Positions 24,018-29,596 of a DNA stretch of 29,596 nucleotides are shown piece by piece. Under the pieces are notes generated by a model. That model was not told the DNA's origin and made no database searches. It saw only the letters and a list, made by a program, of their open reading frames with translations. This DNA comes from an uncultured Collinsella sp. GTDB taxonomy: Bacteria; Actinomycetota; Coriobacteriia; Coriobacteriales; Coriobacteriaceae. The stretch lies in contig CABUQY010000014.1 in assembly GCA_902493915.1 (NCBI GenBank), positions 1 through 29,596 of the forward strand. The letters are read 5' to 3'. A program made the position numbers and the translations under genes. Positions within the stretch are counted from its first letter, which is position 1, and every line of letters begins with the position of its first letter.

Positions 24018-25070
24018 ATGAATCCCAGGACTAAATCTCAGGACATTCGCGACTTGAGCCAAAACGATATTCGCGAGCTCGTGGCCGAACTTGGCCAGCC
24101 CGCCTTCCGCGCGAAGCAACTCATTGAATGGGTCTTTGAGAAGAACGTTTGTTCGTTTGACGATATGACCAACCTTCCCAAGGCTTTCCGCGAGCAGCTT
24201 AAAGAGGCTTTTGCCTTTGACACGCCGACTGAACTCACCAAGCAAGTTTCCAAAGATGGCTCTCGCAAGTATCTGCTCGAGTACCACGACGGCGTTTCCG
24301 TCGAGACTGTCGGCATGCCCCGTCGTAACAAGCTTTCCGTCTGCGTTTCCACACAGGCAGGCTGTGGCATGGGCTGTGCTTTTTGCGCTACCGGTCTCAA
24401 CGGCCTCAAGCGCTCTCTGACCGCTCAAGAGATCGTCGACCAGGTACTTCATGTATCCAACGACTTTGGCGAGCGCGCCACGAGCGTTGTCTTCATGGGC
24501 CAGGGCGAGCCGTTTGCCAACTACGACGAGGTTCTCAAGGCGCTGCGAATCCTCAACGACCCCGATGGCATCGGTATCGGCGCTCGTCACCTCACCGTCT
24601 CTACCAGTGGCGTTATTCCCGGTATTCGCAAATTTGCCGACATCCCCGAGCAGTTCACACTTGCTGTTTCACTGCATTCCGCCATCCAGTCGACGCGCAA
24701 TAAGCTCATGCCCGGTGTTAAGAAGTACACGCTGCTCCGCCTTCACGAAGCGCTTCAGCTCTACACCGAGAAGACTGGCCGCCGCCCGACCTATGAGTAT
24801 GCCATGATCGAAGGCGTCAACGATACGAATCCCGAGATGCAGGCGCTCTGCGACTTCTGCGAGGGAACGCTGTGCCACGTTAACCTCATTCAGCTTAACG
24901 ACATCGAGGGTAGCCCGCTCAAGCCGTCGCCGATTCATAAGGTTGAGGATCTTCAGCGCCGTCTTGAGTCCCGTGGCATCGAGACCACAATTCGCAACTC
25001 CCGTGGTAACGATATTGACGCCGCTTGTGGACAGCTGAAGCAGCGCTTCAAAGTTCAGAAGAACGCATAG
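24018..25070 (+). CDS. rlmN: Dual-specificity rRNA/tRNA adenine-C2 methyltransferase RlmN
   Basis: RlmN is a radical-SAM enzyme that methylates C2 of A2503 in 23S rRNA and A37 in some tRNAs, aiding fidelity. The 350-residue protein has the cluster motif CGMGCAFC (Cys116, 120, 123), an upstream VETVGMPRR stretch, the SAM-binding VFMGQGEPFANYDEV, VSTSGVIPGI, LAVSLHS, and the C-terminal substrate-bound cysteine in IDAACGQL (Cys337). The RlmN type is preferred over Cfr because Cfr resistance enzymes are usually more diverged; this is a family judgement. AAAGG precedes the ATG by five bases. A strong terminator follows. It is a single-gene unit with visibly more T-ending codons than the genes to its left. 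Confidence 0.96.
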   Translation: MNPRTKSQDIRDLSQNDIRELVAELGQPAFRAKQLIEWVFEKNVCSFDDMTNLPKAFREQLKEAFAFDTPTELTKQVSKDGSRKYLLEYHDGVSVETVGMPRRNKLSVCVSTQAGCGMGCAFCATGLNGLKRSLTAQEIVDQVLHVSNDFGERATSVVFMGQGEPFANYDEVLKALRILNDPDGIGIGARHLTVSTSGVIPGIRKFADIPEQFTLAVSLHSAIQSTRNKLMPGVKKYTLLRLHEALQLYTEKTGRRPTYEYAMIEGVNDTNPEMQALCDFCEGTLCHVNLIQLNDIEGSPLKPSPIHKVEDLQRRLESRGIETTIRNSRGNDIDAACGQLKQRFKVQKNA

Positions 25071-25088
25071 GGGAGTCGCACCCCAAAA

Positions 25089-25104
25089 CGTTTCATGTGA
25101 AACA
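25089..25104. promoter_or_regulatory. Degenerate parS-like site
   Basis: CGTTTCATGTGAAACA differs at two positions from the perfect parS sites at 27251-27344, and its centre is no longer palindromic. It lies between the rlmN stop and its terminator. ParB binding may be weak. Confidence 0.45.
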
Positions 25105-25107
25105 TCG

Positions 25108-25150
25108 AACGGCCCCGGTTGCAGAATATGCAACCGGGGCCGTTTCATTT
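25108..25150 (+). terminator. Rho-independent terminator of rlmN
   Basis: A 15-bp stem AACGGCCCCGGTTGC/GCAACCGGGGCCGTT (25108-25122 with 25130-25144) is followed by TTTCATTTATT. Confidence 0.9.
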
Positions 25151-25195
25151 ATTGGCCTTAATTTTGAATTAGCTGCTACCTACCCCATTTTTACG

Positions 25196-25241
25196 TCCAA
25201 AATAAGGGGTCCTTGTCTCATGAATCAGACAAGGACCCCTT
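25196..25241 (-). terminator. Rho-independent terminator of the parAB operon
   Basis: A 15-bp stem AAGGGGTCCTTGTCT/AGACAAGGACCCCTT (25204-25218 with 25227-25241) is followed on the minus strand by ATTTTGG. It lies 27 bases after the stop of the YtxH-like gene. Confidence 0.82.
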
Positions 25242-25260
25242 AGAATATGCTGAGTAATTG

Positions 25261-25272
25261 TTAGGTACCTAA
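25261..25272. repeat. 12-bp palindrome TTAGGTACCTAA, copy 1
   Basis: A perfect 12-bp palindrome overlaps the stop codon of the YtxH-like gene. An identical copy sits between jag and yidC (28764-28775). No binding protein is known to me. Confidence 0.6.
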
Positions 25273-25523
25273 TAGCCTACATTTTCCCATTGGTTGCTGG
25301 CCCAACCTTGATTAATCTTGGGATTCTTCGTTACCTGAGCAGTACGCATGGCAACATCTTCTGTCATAACATCCATTTTCTTTTTGGAAGTATCGACGAT
25401 ATCTTGCGCGCCACGAAGCAAACGACCTCGAAGTTCATCGTCTGTCGCGATCTTATAGCCAGCAAAGGCACCAGCCGCGACAGTCGTCGCCAATGCAATC
25501 GCTGTTAAAATCTTATTCCTCAT
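25269..25523 (-). CDS. Small YtxH-like membrane protein at the end of the parAB operon
   Basis: This 84-residue protein has a short basic start, a hydrophobic Ala-rich helix (about 5-24) ending in GAFAGYKIATD, and a charged amphipathic tail (DDELRGRLLRGAQDIVDTSKK) ending in a Trp/Asn-rich region. The layout resembles the YtxH/gas-vesicle-like small stress proteins, but this is similarity by pattern only. The ATG at 25523 has AAGGAGG five bases upstream and overlaps the end of parB by 11 bases, so it is coupled to parB. It is the last gene before a strong terminator. A role in segregation is possible because of position, but not shown. Confidence 0.72.
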   Translation of the reverse strand: MRNKILTAIALATTVAAGAFAGYKIATDDELRGRLLRGAQDIVDTSKKKMDVMTEDVAMRTAQVTKNPKINQGWASNQWENVGY

Positions 25524-26418
25524 CTTGGCCTCCTTGATCAAACTGAATCATTTCGCCAAGAATACGAGAGAGCTCTTCCTCGTCTTTAAACTCAATCTCG
25601 ATCTTATTCTTTCCACGCGAGCTCTTCACACGCACGTTGGTATTAAAAACCTGGCGAAGCACACGGGCGGCCTTTTTAAAAGACTGAGGCGTCGCAGGCC
25701 TCGGCGTCTTAGGTGTCTCTCCGGCAGAAAACAACGGCGCAAGATTTTCTGTCGCTCTTACGGAAAGGCCCTCTGCAACAACTTTCTCTGCAAGTCGGAT
25801 ACGCGCGTCTTCATAGGGAACCGCAAGAATCGCACGTGCATGACCAGCAGTAAGTTTGCCCTCAAAAATCATCTGCTGAACTATTTCGGGGAGATCGAGA
25901 AGACGCAGCGAGTTTGTAATTGCAGAGCGTGACTTGCTTACTGCCTTCGACAATGCCTCCTGGGTCATACCGCTGGCATCGATAAGCTGACGATAGCCCT
26001 TGGCCTCTTCGACGGGATTCAGATCAGAACGCTGAAGGTTTTCGATAAGAGCAAGAGCAAGCATCTCTTTATCATTAACATCTTTAATGATGACAGGCAG
26101 CTCTTCAAGACCAGCAAGCTTTGACGCCTGGTAACGACGCTCACCAGCGATGATCTCATAGCCGTTTCCATGCTTGCGAACCAAAAGCGGCTGTAAAACG
26201 CCATGTTCTTGGATTGACTCGCTCAACTCGCGAAGTTCAGTTTCGTTAAAGTGAATTCGCGGCTGGTTAGGGTTGGGAACAATATCCTCAATAGGTAGTT
26301 TCGTTTCAGATGCAGCCTTTGAAGCGGATGCAGCCGAACCAGCGGTCTCATACTCGGCCTCTGAGACCAAAGCATTGAGTCCACGTCCCAATCCACCACG
26401 TTTCTTTACACTAGGCAC
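25513..26418 (-). CDS. parB: Chromosome-partitioning protein ParB (Spo0J/Noc family)
   Basis: ParB binds parS, loads as a CTP-dependent clamp, spreads on DNA and works with ParA and SMC to segregate origins. The 301-residue protein has an N-terminal basic peptide KKRGGLGRGLNALV that typically stimulates ParA, a variable linker, the CTPase core with PNPNQPRIHF (48-57), GERRYQAS (92-99) and ENLQRSDLNPVEEA (126-139), a helix-turn-helix (MTQEALSKAV to SAITNSLRLL, about 151-174) for parS, and a C-terminal dimer domain. The GTG start has GAGGTGATC upstream and overlaps parA by eight bases. Three perfect parS sites lie just upstream of parA, so autoregulation by ParB spreading is possible. Confidence 0.96.
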   Translation of the reverse strand: MPSVKKRGGLGRGLNALVSEAEYETAGSAASASKAASETKLPIEDIVPNPNQPRIHFNETELRELSESIQEHGVLQPLLVRKHGNGYEIIAGERRYQASKLAGLEELPVIIKDVNDKEMLALALIENLQRSDLNPVEEAKGYRQLIDASGMTQEALSKAVSKSRSAITNSLRLLDLPEIVQQMIFEGKLTAGHARAILAVPYEDARIRLAEKVVAEGLSVRATENLAPLFSAGETPKTPRPATPQSFKKAARVLRQVFNTNVRVKSSRGKNKIEIEFKDEEELSRILGEMIQFDQGGQDEE

Positions 26419-27211
26419 GCTTGATCACCTCTTTTGCAAGGTTCATATACGCTTTTGCACCCTTATTTTGAGGTGCATAGGTAATTACCGGTTCTCCAAA
26501 AGACGGAGCTTCGGAGATTTTAACGGTACGGGGGATCAGCGTCTTAAACGCCTTATCACCAAAGTACGATTGAACCTCCTCAACAACCTGATTCGATAGA
26601 GAAGTACGCGAGTCATACATGGTCATAAGCACACCATAGGTGTCTAAGCCCTTGTTCAGACGTGATTTGACCATCTTCATTGACTCAAGCAGCTTCGTAA
26701 CGCCCTCGAGTGCATAATACTCGCACTGGATCGGAATCAAAACGCTGTCTGCCGCGGTCAAGGCGTTGATAGTAAGCAGGCCGAGCGAAGGGGGACAGTC
26801 AATGAAGATAAAATCGAACTCGTCCTGAATCGGCTCAAGCAAATCTTTGAGGCGGGTTTCACGAGCGATTGCGCTTACGAGCTCAATTTCTGCGCCTGCA
26901 AGCTGAATTGTTGCGGGAATAACGAACACCTTTTTACAGTTCGTATCAAGAACGAGCGATTCTGCAGGCACGTCATTCAATAATGCATCATAAATGCAGT
27001 GATCAAGGTCTTCTTTTTCGATTCCAAAACCACTCGTGCTATTACCTTGCGGGTCAAAATCGACAATGAGCGTTTTCCGACCTTGTTCGCCCAGTGCTGC
27101 GGCAAGATTTACAGCCGTCGTCGACTTACCAACACCGCCTTTTTGGTTGATGATTGCAATGATACGCGTGTCCTTAGCGCTTTTAGAACGCTTAACGTCG
27201 CGAAATCCCAC
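26411..27211 (-). CDS. parA: Chromosome-partitioning ATPase ParA (Soj)
   Basis: ParA is a Walker-type ATPase that binds nucleoid DNA and moves ParB-parS complexes apart. The 266-residue protein has the deviant Walker A NQKGGVGKST (22-31), the VDFDPQGN switch I, the FIDCPPSLG Walker B, and QCEYYALEGV. A 16-residue basic N-terminal extension (GFRDVKRSKSAKDTR) precedes the core and could aid DNA contact. The start is GTG with AGGAGG four bases upstream, which is close spacing. parA and parB overlap by eight bases. The leader contains three parS sites. The gene belongs to the AT-richer origin block. Confidence 0.96.
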   Translation of the reverse strand: MGFRDVKRSKSAKDTRIIAIINQKGGVGKSTTAVNLAAALGEQGRKTLIVDFDPQGNSTSGFGIEKEDLDHCIYDALLNDVPAESLVLDTNCKKVFVIPATIQLAGAEIELVSAIARETRLKDLLEPIQDEFDFIFIDCPPSLGLLTINALTAADSVLIPIQCEYYALEGVTKLLESMKMVKSRLNKGLDTYGVLMTMYDSRTSLSNQVVEEVQSYFGDKAFKTLIPRTVKISEAPSFGEPVITYAPQNKGAKAYMNLAKEVIKRA

Positions 27212-27250
27212 GGTCCCTCCTGGTGTGTATTAAAGCTGTTAAACGGAGGA

Positions 27251-27266
27251 TGTTTCACGTGAAACA
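27251..27266. promoter_or_regulatory. parS site 1
   Basis: TGTTTCACGTGAAACA is a perfect match to the bacterial parS consensus bound by ParB. It lies 39 bases upstream of the parA start and within an 18-bp palindrome. Confidence 0.93.
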
Positions 27267-27281
27267 TTCCGATTCGAAACT

Positions 27282-27313
27282 AATCGCAGTGTTTCACGTG
27301 AAACACTGCGATT
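27282..27313. promoter_or_regulatory. parS site 2 inside a 32-bp perfect palindrome
   Basis: The perfect parS core occupies 27290-27305. The flanks AATCGCAG and CTGCGATT extend the symmetry to 32 bp with no mismatch, so the DNA could also form a cruciform or the RNA a hairpin. Confidence 0.93.
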
Positions 27314-27328
27314 TGATACTATCCATTA

Positions 27329-27344
27329 TGTTTCACGTGAAACA
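27329..27344. promoter_or_regulatory. parS site 3
   Basis: A perfect TGTTTCACGTGAAACA core in an 18-bp palindrome, ending one base before the rsmG stop codon. Core-to-core spacing between the three sites is exactly 39 bp both times. Confidence 0.93.
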
Positions 27345-27345
27345 T

Positions 27346-28083
27346 CTAAGCAAGCGGATTCTTCTTCGCCATGCCATTAGCACGCGGAAGAGTAACGGAT
27401 GCTGGACGCGACTTCTTAAGAATGATGAACTCACGATGCCCTAAGCCATTCGGCAAATCTAAATCATCAATGAAAAGCGATGTAAAGCCACAGATCTTGG
27501 CAGCAGCCTCGCCAGAATTAAGCTCTTCATCTGTGGGATTGCCCTTAGTAATGACAAAGAGTCCACCGTCTTTCAAATAAGGAGAAGCATATTCAACAAG
27601 AACCGGGAACGGAGCAAGTGCACGAGCAGTAACAACAGCAAATTGCTTCTTATGAGAACGTGCATATTCTTCTAGACGATCATGAACAGCATGGGCGTGC
27701 TTCAGGCCAAGGCTCTTAACAAAAGAGTTAACAGCATCAACTTTCTTACCAACTGAATCGATATAGGTTGCCTTACGACCACTGGCAATAGTCAGAGGAA
27801 TACCAGGGAAACCAGCACCAGTACCCATATCAAGCAGCGCACCCTCAGGGGCCTTATTGATATAAGGAAGTAATACAAGTGAGTCCAGAATGTGAAGAAC
27901 TGCAGCATCGTCGACATTCAGAATGTGCGTAAGATTAGTAGCCTTATTGGTCTCCAATACAAGATCCAGATGCTGAATACAGGCGCGAAGCTCGTCATCG
28001 GAAACCTTCAATGAATAGTCTTTGCAATACGAAGCAAGACGGCTAAGCATCTGGTTTGCTTGCTCATCAGTCAATACAAACAA
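27346..28083 (-). CDS. rsmG: 16S rRNA (guanine-N7) methyltransferase RsmG (GidB)
   Basis: RsmG methylates a guanine in the 530 loop of 16S rRNA (G527 in E. coli) with SAM. The 245-residue protein has motif I DMGTGAGFPGIPL (85-97), YIDSVGKKVDAVNSF, VTARALAPFPVLVEYASPYL and the C-terminal LGHREFIILKK. The frame extends upstream through a terminator, so the real start must be internal; the TTG at 28083 has AAAGGAG five bases upstream and gives the usual length. Loss of this gene gives low-level streptomycin resistance in other bacteria. It lies between jag and the parS cluster in the conserved origin order. The Lys-rich C-terminus ends beside parS site 3. Confidence 0.95.
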   Translation of the reverse strand: MFVLTDEQANQMLSRLASYCKDYSLKVSDDELRACIQHLDLVLETNKATNLTHILNVDDAAVLHILDSLVLLPYINKAPEGALLDMGTGAGFPGIPLTIASGRKATYIDSVGKKVDAVNSFVKSLGLKHAHAVHDRLEEYARSHKKQFAVVTARALAPFPVLVEYASPYLKDGGLFVITKGNPTDEELNSGEAAAKICGFTSLFIDDLDLPNGLGHREFIILKKSRPASVTLPRANGMAKKNPLA

Positions 28084-28126
28084 GATGACTCCTTTCTGAC
28101 AAAAATCAGTGTATCGAGAACTTTTG

Positions 28127-28160
28127 ACAAAAAAAGGGGACGTGGAAACCACGTCCCCTT
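28127..28160 (-). terminator. Rho-independent terminator after jag
   Basis: A perfect 12-bp stem AAGGGGACGTGG/CCACGTCCCCTT (28134-28145 with 28149-28160) with a 3-base loop is followed on the minus strand by seven or eight T. It separates yidC-jag from rsmG-parAB. Confidence 0.92.
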
Positions 28161-28178
28161 AGCATAAGCTCGAGTAGA

Positions 28179-28748
28179 TTATCGAGCAACAATCACTACG
28201 TGACGATCAGGATCAGAACCCTCGGAATGGGTATCAACCGCATCGTTGCCACGAAGTGCAATATGAACGAGTCGGCGCTCATAGGCATTCATGGGCGGAA
28301 GCGAAACACTCTTGTGAGTGCGAATAGCACGCTCGGCAGCAGACTGAGCCATAGAGGCAACCTTGTCCTGACGGCGACTCTTATATCCCTCAACGTCCAC
28401 CACAACCGGATACCTAAAGCCAAGCTTACGGCTCACTAAAAGCGAGAACATAACCTGAAGAGCATCAAGCGTACGACCGTGACGACCAATGAGAACAGCA
28501 AGGTCAGGAGCCGTTACATCCAGAATCAGCTCGCCCTCATCGCCCTCATACTCATCGATAGGAGAGTTGGCGGCATCGAAGTGCGAAAGGATGGAACGCA
28601 GAATAGAAATCGCAACATCGGCAATGGTGTCAAGCTCCTCATCAGTCAGCTCTTCACCAGCCTTGTAGCGCTGTGCAATATCGGGATAATCGCCCGCAAC
28701 CTGCGGGGCAACCTCCTCAAGCATATCCTCGATGATCTCTTCAGACAT
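28179..28748 (-). CDS. jag: KH-R3H RNA-binding protein Jag (KhpB/SpoIIIJ-associated)
   Basis: Jag/KhpB binds RNA and in other Gram-positives affects cell elongation and sRNA use; it is almost always next to yidC. The 189-residue protein has an acidic N-terminal region (1-60, SEEIIEDMLEEV), a KH-like domain with VLIGRHGRTLDALQVMFSLLV (about 85-105), VVVDVEGYKSRRQDKV, and an R3H domain (RRQDKVASMAQSAAERA to YERRLVHIAL, about 125-171). The N-terminal Jag_N domain of the B. subtilis protein is not visible. The ATG at 28748 has a GGAG site six bases upstream; the Met four codons earlier has none. The gap to yidC is 45 bases. Confidence 0.94.
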   Translation of the reverse strand: MSEEIIEDMLEEVAPQVAGDYPDIAQRYKAGEELTDEELDTIADVAISILRSILSHFDAANSPIDEYEGDEGELILDVTAPDLAVLIGRHGRTLDALQVMFSLLVSRKLGFRYPVVVDVEGYKSRRQDKVASMAQSAAERAIRTHKSVSLPPMNAYERRLVHIALRGNDAVDTHSEGSDPDRHVVIVAR

Positions 28749-28763
28749 AACGTACTCCAAAAG

Positions 28764-28775
28764 TTAGGTACCTAA
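28764..28775. repeat. 12-bp palindrome TTAGGTACCTAA, copy 2
   Basis: Identical to the palindrome at 25261-25272. It lies in the 45-base gap between yidC and jag, 16 bases upstream of the jag start. Confidence 0.6.
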
Positions 28776-28793
28776 ATAAGATTGATATCCCGA

Positions 28794-29564
28794 CTACTTC
28801 TTCTTGTGCGGACGCGGCTTCTTCTCGCGGCGCGTGACCTCGACCTGAAGCGGGGCGTTCTTAAGACGCTCCTCCTCATCGGCCTTGGCCTTGTCGATAA
28901 CCTTCTGCGTCACGAAGATCTGCTGGATAACCTGCCAAGCAGAAGACACATCGTAATAGAGCAGAACACCGACGGGCAGGCTCCAGCCCATCCAGAGCAT
29001 CATGACGGTCATAACAACGGCCATCATGCGCATGCTCTGGGCCTGCTGACCAGTCTGATTGCGAGACATATACAGCTGCGGAATCAGGGTCAGGACGGCA
29101 AACAGGATCAAGCAGACCAGCGCCGGCAGTGCAACCATAAAGCCATCGGCAAAGGAAGCGCTCGGCGTCGTGGTCAGGTCGGGCAGGATGTTGAAGAACG
29201 AGAACGTGCCCTCGTCAAAGTACTGCGGCAGGTTGCGCAGCAACGTGAACAGGGCGAACAGGATAGGCATCTGGATCAGCAGCGGCAGACAACCAGCCAT
29301 GGGGTTGAACTTGTTCTCGCTGTAGAACTTCTGCATCTCCTCGGCCTGACGCTGGGGATCGTCTGCATAGCGCTCCTGGATCTCGAGCATCTTGGGCTGC
29401 AGCACCTGCATGCGGGCCGTCGACTTGGTCGACTTGAGCATAAGCGGCGTCAGCAGCAGACGGATAATGACCACCAGGATGATGATGGACAGGCCCCAGT
29501 CGACCGCAAAGGTCTGGATGAGCTTGAGCAGCTCAAAAAGGATGTTAACGATCCAATCCCACAT
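28794..29564 (-). CDS. yidC: Membrane protein insertase YidC/Oxa1 (short Gram-positive form)
   Basis: YidC inserts small proteins into the membrane, alone or with SecYEG. The 256-residue protein is the short form without a large extracytoplasmic domain or lipobox. Five membrane segments are visible (about 24-45 with the groove Arg35 in VIIRLLLTP, 92-110, 140-162, 180-195 and 197-215), with a charged cytoplasmic hairpin at 50-85 (ARMQVLQPKMLEIQERYADD) and a basic tail KKPRPHKKK that can contact ribosomes. The ATG has GGAGG nine bases upstream. jag follows on the same strand. yidD, rnpA, rpmH and dnaA are expected just past the window end, which would place the origin there. Confidence 0.96.
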   Translation of the reverse strand: MWDWIVNILFELLKLIQTFAVDWGLSIIILVVIIRLLLTPLMLKSTKSTARMQVLQPKMLEIQERYADDPQRQAEEMQKFYSENKFNPMAGCLPLLIQMPILFALFTLLRNLPQYFDEGTFSFFNILPDLTTTPSASFADGFMVALPALVCLILFAVLTLIPQLYMSRNQTGQQAQSMRMMAVVMTVMMLWMGWSLPVGVLLYYDVSSAWQVIQQIFVTQKVIDKAKADEEERLKNAPLQVEVTRREKKPRPHKKK

Positions 29565-29596
29565 GTAAGTTTTCCTCCGATAGCGAGTGCCCGCTA

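Noticed and set aside
25026..25034. DnaA-box-like TTGTGGACA in rlmN
   Set aside because: Single, mismatched and inside a coding sequence; the origin is more likely beyond the right end near dnaA.

Overview
The window looks like the replication-origin flank of a Coriobacteriia genome (Actinomycetota), most likely Collinsella or a close relative. This rests on the order yidC-jag-rsmG-parS-parA-parB at the right end, the fairly GC-rich coding sequence, a tandem pair of PafB/PafC-like WYL regulators, and an LPxTG adhesin with CnaB repeats. The assignment is by recognition, not by a database search. dnaA, rpmH and rnpA are not present and would be expected just beyond base 29596.

Left end (1-1721): bases 1 to about 130 read, on the minus strand, like the spacer just upstream of a 23S rRNA gene, but no 16S gene follows. 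An AT-rich stretch then carries a TraX-family membrane protein, flanked by two copies of a tRNA T-arm palindrome plus terminator. A tRNA-Lys(UUU) gene closes this part.

Housekeeping block (1750-10095, all minus strand): M29 aminopeptidase; purC with a translationally coupled two-TM protein; an OmpR-type response regulator and its HAMP histidine kinase; a four-cysteine TSCPD protein overlapping a Tat lipoprotein; and purB.

tRNA-Gly locus (10198-10767): tRNA-Gly(CCC) with a strong terminator, preceded on the plus strand by three degenerate copies of the tRNA 3' end, small GAA-loop hairpins and a T-arm-like element. The tRNA-Lys locus has the same architecture, which suggests a family of tRNA-associated mosaic repeats.

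Surface block (11022-17957): a large thioester/CnaB/LPxTG adhesin on the plus strand converges on a small membrane protein and a very large protein on the minus strand. The large protein has a peptidase M28 fold that seems to have lost zinc ligands and is split by a roughly 670-residue acidic, low-complexity insertion.

Repair and wall block (18156-25070): two overlapping PafB/PafC-like WYL regulators (plus strand) converge, stop codon on stop codon, with an exonuclease-DinG helicase that overlaps ddl (both minus strand). rlmN is divergent from ddl.

Origin block (25108-29564, minus strand, AT-richer): yidC, jag and rsmG, then three perfect parS sites spaced exactly 39 bp, then parA, parB and a small YtxH-like protein in an overlapping operon. 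ParA/ParB segregate the origin, RsmG methylates 16S rRNA, Jag is an RNA-binding protein and YidC inserts membrane proteins.
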